Shown: piece by piece, positions 11,795 through 25,200 of the stretch
Layout of the letters: each line of letters begins with the position of its first letter
Position numbering within the stretch: the stretch's first letter is position 1
Assembly: GCA_001579985.1 (NCBI GenBank)
Contig: LRSR01003510.1
Span: 1 to 49,337, forward strand
Origin: Hypsibius dujardini
Lineage: Eukaryota; Tardigrada; Eutardigrada; Parachela; Hypsibiidae
Direction: 5' to 3'
Length of the DNA stretch: 49,337 bases
Notes under the pieces: generated by a model
Database searches by the model: none
What the model was told of the DNA's origin: nothing
The model's input: only the letters and a program-made list of their open reading frames with translations
Translations under genes and position numbers: made by a program

Positions 11795-12832
11795 GTCTGG
11801 TGTAATTTGTGGAATTATGAAACAGTAGAATGATTTTACTTTCTCGTTACAGCGAACACGCGTAAGCACGTGGAGACTTCAATTATCCACAGCAATGTTC
11901 TGCGCATGTTAGTAGCAGCATTTCAACTATGAAACGCCCCTCGAACTGCCTCCAGTAAAAAAGGACAAACAAGTCAACAATTCCACTCGAGTTAGATTTT
12001 TCTCAAATTAAAGCGTGAGGTTGTGTAGACGGTCGGCTGGAATTCGCTGGTCATGTCCGTATAAGAGAGCAAAGCCTACAGACGCGTCTATTGAGCTTCA
12101 ATCTGTGTCCACGCAAGAGTTCGGCACTGTCTACACTGATGGTTATAAATACCGCTTTCAGTGTACTTGAGATACGCTTAGTTGGTCTAATGAAGATAAA
12201 ATTTTTGTCTTTGAAAATAAGTGTGTCTGTTAGAAAATGTGCACTAACGGAAATGAATGACAAGAATAATTAATAGCACACAGTAGTCAAACAAAGAGAC
12301 TTTTTTGTGTTTCGCTTTATTTACAATTAGCAACCGACACAATCGATAGGAAGATAAATGAGCGTCGCCCTGGCGAGCTATGCGAGCACAGAGAGGTTGG
12401 ATACAGATAGACAAACAAACAGACAGACAAACAAACAGACAAACAGACAGAAAAACAGAAAGACATAGAAACAAACAGAAAGACAAACAGAAAGACATAG
12501 AAAAGTTGCAGTTGCCAATTTTGCCATTTTTTATTTTCTGCCACAAAAGCAGATACCCTTTTGTGTTAAAGAAACGCTAATGGCCGATTTGTAAGCGTAG
12601 GCGTGGTGTCTCGATTTGGTACTTGCACAAAATGTATGAAAGTAGCAAAAGGTATTTTCGGAGAAAAAAAAGAGTGTTAAAAATAAATAAAAATACGACG
12701 AATATGGAGACCATTTCCGTAATTGCAGGGCTTAATCCGTAGCAGGATTTTCCTCATTCTTGTGGATCCATAATCATACCAGAAGGTAAACGAAACGGAA
12801 GGTCCTTTCCAACTTGGCAAAGTCGACCAACC
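11795..12832. other. Intergenic between C1 and K1
   Basis: Upstream side of C1 and 3' side of K1. It contains an AGAC/AAAC microsatellite at 12405-12500. A TTTATT on the plus strand at 12317-12322 (AATAAA on the minus strand) could serve K1 but is about 510 bases past its stop. No gene is supported here. Confidence 0.5.
12405..12500. repeat. AGAC/AAAC microsatellite
   Basis: Interrupted run of ACAGACAA- and ACAGAAAG-type units, one of several members of the GACA/CTGT class in the window. Confidence 0.85.
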
Positions 12833-13219
12833 TCATTCTGCCCGAAAAACGTGCATTTTGAACTGTTGTTATTTTTGTAGTTTCCACAAATATATTTTTC
12901 AGCAATGTGATGCGTTTGACCTGACAATTCTCACCTCGTACTGCTGCGGGCCCAGCGCTCCACAAAAGGAATACCACAGCTTCGCACCGCGGACGGTGGT
13001 ATCGACAAAATCTTTGAACACGGCGAACTCATCAATGTCGTCCCTATCGACGGCTGATGGAAACATGGCTAACTCCCCAAAAAGGCCCGGTGTTCCTCCC
13101 ATGCGAAATTTCTCTATTTTCTGGGCAGAAAATTAAATGCGTTGATGAAGGTGACACTTTACAGGAATTTTGTGGCTTAAACCCTACATGATTGGTGGTG
13201 GTAGCTTTCATTTCTGCAT

Positions 13220-13278
<59 letters not shown>

Positions 13279-16200
13279 GCCTCTCTGTATTTTTATTGAC
13301 GCCGAAGTATGAGGCAACGTACACAGACGGACTGCTGATTCACTCGTCAAATAAATGTGGACAAGCAAACAAACCTGAAACATGGTCAACAGTTGCGGAA
13401 AGAGCGCAACACCGGCGTCGTAAACGACCGGATTATCCAACCATGTTGCGTTTGTTAAAAAGGCCATCACTCCTAGCGCAGCCAGCTTGAGCTCGAAGAA
13501 GCCGGACATCTTTTGCAAATGATCCCCGAGTGCCGTAACGAATAGCGTAAATCTATCGTTGGGTCTAGTCGATTCATCAACGATGGACAGGACAGCTACG
13601 GTCTCGCTAGCATTCGCATAAAACGAGGCAAGAATCAGTAACTGACAGCGTTCCTGCACGGTGCTCGAAGTTGTCCTTTCCCTGGCGATTTCGACTGCAA
13701 TCACTAAGGCTCGTGGTAGGATATTTTCGAAGGTTTGCTTCTTCTGACTGACCACTAAAACTTCCATCAGTTTCATGCTGACGACTTTGACTGAATCGTC
13801 GACATTTTCTCGCAGGACATTGGCGCAGAAATCAAAGAGAGCATCGGTTCGACTAGGCGTTTGGGCAAACGTTTTGTTGTCCAAATTTATGAAGTTGTTC
13901 AAGCAAAGGGCCTGCAAAGAAAACATATTGTGCTATATTTACTTTTAGTCTATTAAGATATTATTAAGAAGCAGGGCTGCCTGTGCTCTGCTGATTGAAA
14001 ATTTAGTGGTTCATTGCTTTTTAATTTTAAAACAGAGGCGCCCAGACTTTTCTAAATCTTGCTTGTTTCCATTTCCACAACTGTGTTGATTTCTCCTCTC
14101 TATTGATATTGTCAAAGCTCCCCAGTCTCGCTCCGCATGTTTTGAATTAGCATCCTTTTTTTTTACCATTTCGGATTTTAAACGTACTTATTTGCCATTG
14201 TATTGCGAAACACCGAAATTGTTTCATACAAGAAACAAAGAACTTACGTGGGTGTTATTTTCGTACTGGCACCTTTTGGTTGATTAGCTAAATGTATTAA
14301 AGTCCTTCAGATAGTTTAGATTTGTTTTGCTGATTTAATTCATCTCTAGAACGTTTTCATCGGATCCAAAGTAATATAATCTAGCAGTCTGATTTTCTTC
14401 CGCAAAAGTATTGTATCGAATATCAGAACTAGTAATTCTAAACAGTTTTGGCTCTCGGCACCGCCACCCGTAAAAACTGTCGCAGACATTACCATAGGCA
14501 TTCCCATAGGTTACCACCGAAGGTGCTACAGTAAGTACATTACTACCGTTGATACCACCGTTGGTACCTCTGTAGATACCGCTGTGGATACCACCACAGG
14601 TACCACAAATCGACATCCATAAAGACATCCAATTTTCACACTTGCGTTGAATGCTGCTCTAGCTCAGTAGCAGTTAAACTATTGCAGATAAACTAGCAGT
14701 TAAATCTGAGAGGGAATAGGTTTTAATATAAGGAAGCAAAAAGTAATTGCTGAAGCATGGTAGGTACCTACTATGGAAGATTGGTGAATTTCTACAATGT
14801 TATTTACGGTGGTACGTACGGTAGTACCTACGGCGATACGGTGGTATCTATGGTGGTACATATAGTGGTACGTACGGTAATGCCCATATTGATACGTACG
14901 GTGGTACTTATGGTGATACCCATGATAGTACGTACGGTGGTACCCATAGTGGTAAGTACGGTGGTATCTATGATGGTACGCATGGTCGTATGTAAGGTGG
15001 TATCTATGGTGATACCCATGGTGGTGCTTAACCCGTTAACGTCCACTACCAGATCCGACTTGATTTGAATGCCAAAAGTATTTTTCCCTGGAATAGTTTC
15101 ACTCAATTAAGAAAAAAAAAATTCAATTTTTTTTGATGATTTGGGAAAAATTTCGTTTTTTAGCTTGACCACTGTCCATTGTAAAGATAAGAATAATTTT
15201 TTTGCTGAAAAGTGTGTCAGGTGGGGATTGGCACCTTTTTTCAGCATTCAACCAATTAATCAATCATCAGTTTTTCGTAGGAATCAATTTTGGTCGTTTT
15301 TCAGCGAAAATTTGGTGACTTGTTCTGACCAATGGTCACCACCTGACCGTTCATCCCAACCCAAAAATAGGCAAAACTGGCCGACTTTGACTATTTTTGT
15401 CGGACATTGGTCATTCAACAAACGTGAAACTAATAATCTCTAATTTTGGAACAACAGTTGAAATCTCAAAAACAGTTGAGTTTGCCAAAATCGATCGAAC
15501 GCTCTGCGAATGAAAAATCAAAGGTCGCTCTGTCGACATTTGTACGCCATTGGACGTTAACGGGTTAAGGCGCAATATTTAACGTTTTACTGTAAAATGT
15601 GTGATGCGGTAAGAGTGAAAAAACAATGTTAATCGATCCATCACTCATAGAAAAAATAATTAAAACGCAGTTATGACATTCCCCTGTTAACGTTAGACAT
15701 CGTTAATCGTGATGTTAGTGTTACGAAAGCCTTAATTATTTGTGGCCCATTCGTCTGTCCGTTTATCCTACTATCCGCCCGTTTATTTGTGTGTCTGTTT
15801 GTCTGCGGGTCTGTGTCTCTGCGTATTTGCCTGTTGTCTGTTTGCCTATCTAATATAGACTGATATAGTTTTTTTGTAAAAACAGGGAAGTAATGCGGCT
15901 TCCTCTAAGTACCTTCGCCTAACGTTATAACTTGAGGCAAATTATTCAACTGCAATAGAATTTAAATAACTTAGGGCCAGTCTGGTTGGGCAGTATTTTG
16001 GCACGAAAATTCATACATTATTTTCTACCCTCTGCCTTTTTTTCAACTGCACATACAGTGTGCTAGTTAGTAGTATAAATTAATATATTTTAATTATAAA
16101 AAACAACTGCCAGAAGTATTGCCGAGGTATATACAGATTTTAAGTTCTAAACTACTACAGATTAGTACAAATTATTCATAAACTAAGCAAGTTTGTTGGT

Positions 16201-19200
16201 TACGTCCTAGCTTAGGGACAGTATTCAGAGTTTAGAAGTTTTAATTATTTCTGACTCAAAACATTATTCTGAATCGATTGGCATCAGCCGAATTTTGATC
16301 CGAGGTCAGGGGGCGGAGTTATGAAGGTTTGAAGTAATTAGAAAATTAATCAATCACCACTAGCGATGGGGTTTGAATGGCAACACTGATTCAGATTCCT
16401 ATGAGTGATGGGGCGCCGAGCGTGGGTGAGCGAGCGAGCCCTCGCTCGGTGACCCATCACTTATGGGTATAAGGCCATAAGAAAATTGCGGCACTTATAC
16501 CACTACTCAATCAATCGATCAAGCATCTGTTTGCCTAAACGTTTGTGAGCCTACCCACTGACCTGAGCGCGAGCGAGCCGCCGCGAAGGGGGTGGGTTTC
16601 AATGGCAACATCTGTAGATGGGTTTTTTATGGGTTTTGATGGGTTTTGATGGGTTTTGAATGGCACCACTGGCAATGGGTTCAGAATGGCATGTCTGATT
16701 CAGATTCCCATGAGTCCCGCTCGATGACCCTTCACTCATGGGTTTAAGTCCAGAAGAAAATGTCTGCGTTGATACCGCTACCCAGTAAATCAATCAAGCA
16801 ATTAATCGACTTACTGAGCAAGGCAAATGAACAACCAAAATATTTTAGTTTCGCCTCCTGATTTTTGATCAAAATTCGGCTGATGCCAATCGATTCACAA
16901 AGTCATTTGGGGTCGGAATTGTTAGAAATCAATTAATTCTGAATACTGTCCCTAAAGTCATATATTACCAGTTTGTTTGGACTAACCGTTTCGATGGGAT
17001 GCTTGGGACCACATTTCGAGCGAGCCATAAAGACGATCAGGTTCAGGTTTTTCCGTCCTAGTAGGAACGGAGGCCTAACACTCCTGTTATTAATATGTGA
17101 CCTGTTTGTCTATTTATCCGTTTGTCTGTCCGCTATTCGTAGTCCGTTGTTGTGGTTCGTGGGTCTCTCTGTCTGTTTGTATGTCTGTTTGTCTGTTTGC
17201 TTCTCTGCCCGTCTTCTGTCTGTCCGTCCGTCCGTCCGTCCGTCCGTCCGCCTGTCTGCCTATCCGCCCATTTATCTGTCTATTTGTGTGTGTGTGTGTG
17301 TGTTTGTTTGTGAGTCAGCGTCCCTGCGTGCCTGCCTATGTGCCTGTTTGCCTATCTTGTGTGAGCTGATATAGTTACTTTCTTAAAAACATGGAAGTGC
17401 TGCGATTCCCTCAAAGTTCGTCTAACGTTATAATTTCAGGCAAAATAATCAAATGCATTAACATTTAAATAACTACATAGGGCCAGTCTGGCTGGGTTGT
17501 AGTTTGGTACACAAAAACCGTACAATGTTTCTACTCTCGGCCTTTTTTTAACCGTGCATATAGTTCTCTGGTTAATAGCACTAATTATTATATATTTTAA
17601 TAATATACAAAAGTTGCCGAAAGTATTGCCGCGCCCGATATATACAGATTTCAAGTTCTAGATTACTACAGATTACTATAAATTATTTATAAATTAAGAT
17701 AGTTTGTTTGAACTAACTGTTTCGATGGGATGCTGGGGACCACATTTCGAGCGAGCCATCAGGACGATCAATACATCCAAAGTCGCCCATGAGGCCTGTG
17801 TGAGCGTGGATTGCGTTGCCACGTTCAGCGCACGAAGAATCCGATCGTATTGCTCTTCACCATGACCTCGTTGGAGAATGATATTTACGACGGTGTAAAT
17901 TGTGTCGCTCACTTGGTCGTTGTACTGCGAGTTAACGCTCGCCCTTATGGCTAACAGGTGTAATGATCGTAACGCAATTCGAGAACTCCAAGTAAATCTT
18001 TCCGATCCTGGCGCCGAACTATTTTCGAGCAATTTGGGAAGACGATCCAAAATATCAGCAAGCGACGTCTGCTTCTTCATCTGCATCATTTCCATCATCC
18101 AGACAAATGCGTCAGCTGCTTGAACAGATCCCTTTTGCGCACCTGGTAGCTTAGCCAGGTCCTAAAAGTAAATTAAAACTGTTTTAATACACTTAAATAT
18201 ATTTTAACAGATTGGCATTTTCACGTTGTATAAAATATATTTTGATGCGTAATTTGCCCTATTCTTCTACATATGATAATATGCAAAATAAAATATTATT
18301 CAGTTGCAGTGCTGTGGTTAAAAATCGAGAATGTGTGTGTGTATGTGTTTGTCACAATCATGGGCGGGGTAATTACATTGAGTAGTGCTCACATATGATT
18401 GGCCAGTGTAATCTAGGGCGCTCTACCTTTCGGACTACAGTGAATATCAAGTTCAAGCATTGACGAAGATGAACATCTGTATGCTTTAGGGAATGGCTCT
18501 CAATGAACGATAAAATGTGTTCGTTCTCACTACTCAGTTCTCAGTAAGAAATACCCAAACTTAAGACATCAACTCTGTTTTTGCAAAACAACTGATTGAG
18601 CTCCTCGGTATTTCCATCGATCGCATCGATTGCTAGCTTAAATGCAGCTGCGTTATAAAGACCACACTATACCTGAAAAGCGGTCGTGGTTTCCGTCAGG
18701 ACCTCATAGGCCAGGTCACTCAACTCCTTGTCAGCGTCAGTCGCATGGATTAAATCACACACAAGTTCCATCGTAGGTTTCGCTATCTGGCTGATGAGTA
18801 AGTTGATCTGACTTTTCCCGCTTTTTTGTTCGGCCATTGGGGTGGCAATATAGGCTTGTTCGGCCTCTGTTTTGGCAGAGTCTATCAATTTGTCAAACAT
18901 GGGTTGAACCTTGTACCAGTCCTGTTTCTGGAAGCAATCCTTCTGGCCGGGTCTACGAGGATTAGCGGCAACGGCCTAAAAACAAAAAGACTCCCTAATA
19001 TTAATTCTTCAGGCGCTTCTCTGGGAGAGAAGCCTCACCGTGCCTTACAAATATGCTAACGAAATTTATTCATGGAAAGTAAACATACTGTTTGTCGTAT
19101 CGATCAGCTACAATTACGGTTTTCGGATAAAATACCGGCACAGTGAGCCTATACACCAATGGATTCTGTGCCAAAACTAAGGGAGCATAAAGCAGAGATG

Positions 19201-22200
19201 TTCTCTCTAATGAGAGGATCTTTCTTGCTCACCGTACTAACTTGGGAACATATTCAACGGTCGAATTCAGAACCGTTCCAGAATATTTTTTTTATTTAAA
19301 CCTAATTTAGTAATGAATAAAAAATTTATTTCGCCGGTGAGGTACATGAACTTTTTTCCGTGAAATTTCAAAGTTGGCAACGTTCTTCAGCATCGTCATC
19401 CAGTTGATTGTTGATTGACACTATATCTCCACTTTGATGTTACTTCAGTTTTAATTAGTCAAAAAGTTAGTCAATCAACAATCAACTAAATAAACAGCAC
19501 ATGGTCTTCAAGCAAGCAATCAATTGACGGCAATTGCCTCAATAGAGAGTGCCGTCAATTGATTGCTTGATTGAAAGTTATGTGCTCTGCTGTTCATTTG
19601 GTTGATTGTCGATTGACTAACATTTTGACTAATTAAAACTGAAGTAACACCAAAGTGGAGATATATTGTCAATCAACGATCAACTGAATGACGATGCTGA
19701 AACACGTATTCAAGCAATCAATGACTAGCCAAACCATTATGACAAAAAATACGCCAATCAACAATCAGTTGACGGTACACAGCAGCAAGTCTATTGAGAC
19801 AATTGCCAACTATGAAATTTCACCGAAAAGAGGTTCATGTAGCCTCACCGGCGAAATAAGTTTTTATGTCTATTACTAAATCAGGTTTAAGTAAAAAAAA
19901 TATTTTGGAACAGTTATGAATTCGACCGTTGAATATGTTTCCAAGTAGGCTCTGCTCATTCGCACCCTGATCAACGAAATTAGTCGGAACTATTCCCCGA
20001 CTACTGAACAATCCCCGCCCTCGCCCCGAAAATCTGCGTTAAATAAATAGCTTTTCAAAGTTGTCAATTTTGAAATTTGCAACTCTTAAAATCAGATAAG
20101 AGGTATTACGTCATACAAAACTATCTGTAATATTGCAAAAGTTGCAAAATTGTGACAGGACGTTTAACAAAACGAATTTTACACTTGTAAGTTGCTCGGT
20201 CCGAAACGTCACAGGAAAGATTACATTGAGCAATCAAAAAATTAAACGTTTAATTTCAGTTTAATCCATAATCAGTAAAGCTTATTAATTAATCTACGCC
20301 ATATTTTTTAAAGAGAAACAATTGACTCTTTGAGGAAATATGCTGCGCAGGGCACTAATATGCAGCTGTCGTTTTGCGAGGATTGTCTTCTCATTGGATC
20401 AGGGCAAGTAAACCGATGATGAAACAGATATCTTGTCTGATAAATGGAAGAAGGGAAAAAAACTGCTAACCCTAGTACTGGTGGAGATTTATTTTACCCT
20501 CTATTTTGGCCGTAGGAAAAGTTGCGACTATTTAATATAGCGAAGGGCACAAACTAAATAATTTGAGGTCATAATTTGTCCCCCGGATCTTTTTTCAATC
20601 AAAAAGGTCGTGCATTGCACCTTGCACAATGCACATGCACGTGACGTCAACGGTTTTCCAAATATGTAAAAAAAATTGGTGTCGTTTATCTGCTATTCCC
20701 ATGTTTTGTTACGGAGGAAGACATCACAATCGAAACAGGTAATTACTTGTAAGAAAATGAATTGTTTCGGTCATGAATGTGTTTTTCATCTTGACTCCCG
20801 TTTTTGAATTTTTGAATTTGAATTTTTCTTTTCAAATGGCAAGAAGGAAGTGTAACTCTCTCTAGTAAGCACGGGAATAAATTAAGCCAAGTATCTAGCC
20901 AGTTTTCTAAAATTTTGGCTTTATTAAACAGATAGACTGGCTTTATTTGATCTAAATGGCTGAAAAAAATGCCGGGTTGACTTAATTCTCGGCAAAATAA
21001 GTTTTTTTTTATGTCTAGGTGGCTGATTGACTTGCAGAAAAGCCGATAAGAAATGAAGAAAGTCAGGTGCCATTCCCAATATTAAAAACTAATATTTACT
21101 ATCAAAATGTTCCCGTGTTTTCTGAGTCACTTATCAAGTCCACATGAAAAAATTAAGTACGATAGGTCATACGAAAAGTCAATTTTTCACACAAATTATA
21201 CGCCATACCGCACAAAATTTTTGAGGTCGTTCACAGGGCGTGTGACTAATCTTTTTATCAGTCTAAATTTATGTGAAGGGATATGTGGGCTTCTAAAATT
21301 TATATGCCTTACCAAGCAAACGCGGTGGGTTGAATCGCTACATGGGTTGAATCGGTCGGGTGGCGGAGGGCGCCACAAATGAAGCTGAATGAGTGTTGTT
21401 TACAATTTACACTTGTGGCGCCCTCCACCACCCGACCGATTCAACTCATGTAGCGATTCAATTCACCGCGTTTGCCTGGTATTCATTCCTATTTGAATGG
21501 CGAGCAAACTGTAAATTTTTAGAAATACATCATAGAAATAAAAGTTTGTGCAGGGTGCCCAGGGTTTGGCATCTTGTGGGACGTAATGGTGGGATTTCTA
21601 ATTATTTTAGAACACGGCAAAATATGTGTGCAAAGTAGTACTGAAACAGTTTTAGCATTTTCGCGAAGAATTGCGAAACTTATGCTTTCAAGTTTCACCG
21701 CTGTGGGAAGACTAGAACAATATTCGGGCGCTATTATACCTTGGTTTGTCAAGCGTCTGTAATTATTATGTGCGCACGATTCGACGATGAGCCCATCTGA
21801 ACAACATTTTTGGAAACAATTTCCAGAACTGTTTTCAAACAGACAAAAGTAACAGTTTCATAAATCGTATGACAGAAGTCTAAAGAAAGATGAAAGCATT
21901 GACCAGAACTTTTCTTTTCGTACAATTTTCGTACAACAGATGTACACTAGAGTTTGTATATTATCCTATTTTTTGCCAGTTGGGGTCAATTCTGGAATTC
22001 GGATTATATTTGTTCTACTTCCCAAAATCCTAAAAATTTCGAAATTTTAACAAGTATATTTTTTGGCAATAATTTTGCTAGATTTTTGCCAGATTTTTTC
22101 CTTTTAGTTCAGGATCTAATAAGTCATTTTCTGTGAATTTTAATCAAAATGGTACAATTTAGTCCCAGTGACACGAATTCGGTCCTTTTTGCGTGTGAAC

Positions 22201-25200
22201 AAAATTTGTCATACGGCCAAAATAAAAACCGTTTAAGAGCACCAAAAGTGGAACAAATTAAGACCCAAATAAAGTCCGAAAAAGATCTCGAAAATGTTTT
22301 TCAAACACTAAAACATTCGTTAGGGTAATAACTGAATCTCTACAGCTGCAGAAATCCTTCAATCATCACTACGATACGATAGTGACGGCCTATCGGAATC
22401 AAAATATCATCCCTACGTATCATGAGTTTTGTTGTTTATTGCCAATACAGTGCGAGTAATTTCAGTTCACTTTGCCGGACATTTTTAGTCATACTTCCTT
22501 AGTTTATGTTGTTCCCAGTAACCTCCCCCTCTCCATTCTCACATTCGTTCAAGCCTTACCTCAAACCATTTTTCCGAAAGTTCGTCCCGCTTATTGGGGT
22601 CCTTCAGGTCAAAGTCGGAAAACACCGAATCTTTCCCGAAACCCTTCAGCACTCCAGCCACTGTGCTATAGGCAATTTCAACAGGACTTGCTCCTGCGCC
22701 CTGCAGTACCTGTGAATGTTCGGCAATCACGGCCGGCGTTATCCTTCCAACTAATGATAAGGTGTCCTTAGCGCTCTGCTCTCCGACTATTTTCAACAGG
22801 CTGTCGACCACGTCCTTAGCCGCAGGAACCTCCATCCTGTCAGTGGGATAGCAACGACTTGACTGGGTCAACTCGGAATCGGTTAACATTACCCTCTCAA
22901 AAGATTATCCGAAATACGGTTACAATCGATAACGATTACATTTGCTATTTCAAATACCGTTCACAGGGTTCCGCCATTTACATTAAAAACTTTTTTACTT
23001 CTGCAACCGTTAACTCAGCTTTAATTTTTATTCATAACTGATAATTAAAATCAATAGTACAGTTAATTAGCTTTATTCCGACAGTGTTTTGATGTTACAA
23101 CTTGAACTGAAGCCAAGAATATAGCATTTCCGTAAACGTGTCTGCCAAGTTTGAATAAGCATCGCAGGCTCTACCCATGCTATAGCAACTCTGAGCTGCA
23201 ACGTGTAAAAAGCCTGGTTTTTTGAAATCTTTCAGTGGTTTTAACTTGAACACCAGAAACCGAAAATATTTACAAACCTCGACCGTCCATAACTTTTTTG
23301 TTTCTCATCGAATGATCTTAATTGGCAATAAAAATATGTCGAGCACAAAATTCCGCATGTTTTGAACCGTGGCTAAAGTAGTTAATCGTTGGTTTATCGT
23401 TTCCCCAAAATCAGCTGATCGAAAAGCCAGCACGCTGAGCTTTGCACACGGTTTTGGAAAAACGGTTGGCAATGTGCCACAAATGATGTTGCAACACCCA
23501 AAATCACTCAAAATGACGAAAACTCAATGATTGATTGATTTATAAATCAGATTTGGATAAATTTCGAAAACCCGTACGTAGTCGCAGTGGAAAAATTTCG
23601 CAGGTGTTTCTGTGGAAATGGCCCTGTATATTGCGTAACAAAGCAGCTTGTAATCTTTTTCAGTCCATGAAATAAAAAGGTCCCCAAACGAAGTATCATT
23701 TACGACACCAATTTTATTGGGAGTTCAAAAATCTTTCAGAGTAAGTATGAAAAGTCTGGAAATGGAAAAAACTTGTCGATTTCAATAGTTTTGTTAAGCA
23801 GAGTTTGAAAATACTTTTAGTGTTGATAAAAGACGAGTACCATTGCCACACACCACGCCTGAATTGCTATGTATTATTTATTTTTGTTTCACCTTCTTTA
23901 CATTATTTTGTTGCAATAGCGCTTAACTGGCCGCTCTGAGCGCCGTGTTTTCTTCAACGTGGGAAAGTTTAATCGGTATTTTTATGTCATTAAAGAAGTA
24001 AGAACCTTATCCCCATGCGGGCGCTCCTTTATGCTATTCAAACACTTCCGCCACACCACACACTTAAGTCACGCAAATTTTGATTTACAAAGCGCACTAT
24101 TCGAGACTTATTCATAAACTTTTGTGGTCCGATCGAACGTCATATTTAATTCAAGCAAATAAATTAGGCGTGAACTCAAATAATCAAATTCCTAAATACT
24201 GTGGATGAGCTACAATGATACATAAAAAATTAAAAAATACGAATACAATAACACTATATGTACAACGTACCACTGTTGAAAAAATGTATTATATTAGAAA
24301 AAAACAAAATCTAAGTGTGGCTACTGTTGGACCACGCCAATAAATCCTCATATCCAATCATTACAGCTACTTGACTCACTAATACCTTTCTTAGTTAGTA
24401 ACTCTATCTACTCTATCAAACCTATTCTACTGCTACAGCTAATTACTTGTAGGTAATTCTGATATATGTGTTATTTACCATGATTTCTATAGTTAACACT
24501 TCACTATTTAATCATGTGTTTTATTAGTTCTAGAGGTATAGTTGTACTTCATCTTTCCTTTCTTCCAGTTTTCTTCTCTACCTATCTTTACTCTCAGTCT
24601 AATAAACTTGTTAACTATCCAACTTCCGGTTGGTAGACCTAACACTACATTTAATTCCCAAAACTATATTTCTGCATTGACAAACACACAAAATATGAAA
24701 AATAATTTTAGTAAGTCGACAACTAAACTATTTTTTTAATCGAGTCGTTTGATAAATAATTTTTAGTTGACTAAACTTTTGATTGAGTTTTTTTAACCAC
24801 GTCGAATCGAGTCACCAAGTCGTTGTCATTCCTACCGGTCAGTATGCTTTTTCGGGTCGGTAAACGTCCCCGCTTTCGTCTCAGCTATAACCTCGTTAAA
24901 TGCCTTCAAAATCTGCTGATCAAGCTTAGGAATGTTGCAGAGATGCAGATAGTCGTCTAGCAGTTGAGCCCCTGCTCCGGCTTGTTGCAGCACAATATGA
25001 ACGGAGAGGTATGCGACCAGAGCAGACAGATTTTTGGCCCATTCCGGATCCAGCATTTGTCCGGCACTCTGATCCAGCATCCGTCCGGTACTCTCATTGA
25101 GCAGGGTGAGGACCTTCTTACCACCGACGACAATACTTTCGCGGACTACTTCTTGCTCTCTCTCGCTTTTTTCGGCACCAAACGAGGCCACCACTCCTGA

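Larger units (their letters stand above)
13912..17717. other. Large K1 intron
   Basis: A 3.8-kb intron carrying a degenerate minisatellite, a TTAA-flanked MITE, the left copy of a local tandem duplication and a TA-flanked MITE, each listed separately. No other coding evidence. Confidence 0.6.
18976..22559. other. Large K1 intron
   Basis: A 3.6-kb intron containing the foldback element at 19238-19950 and the hairpin at 21311-21480. I see nothing coding in the remainder (19951-21310 and 21481-22559). Confidence 0.6.

Noticed and set aside
13170-13490. Frames through CTGT repeats (also 17097-17374 and 12244-12580)
   Set aside because: Open frames are an automatic product of tetranucleotide repeats.
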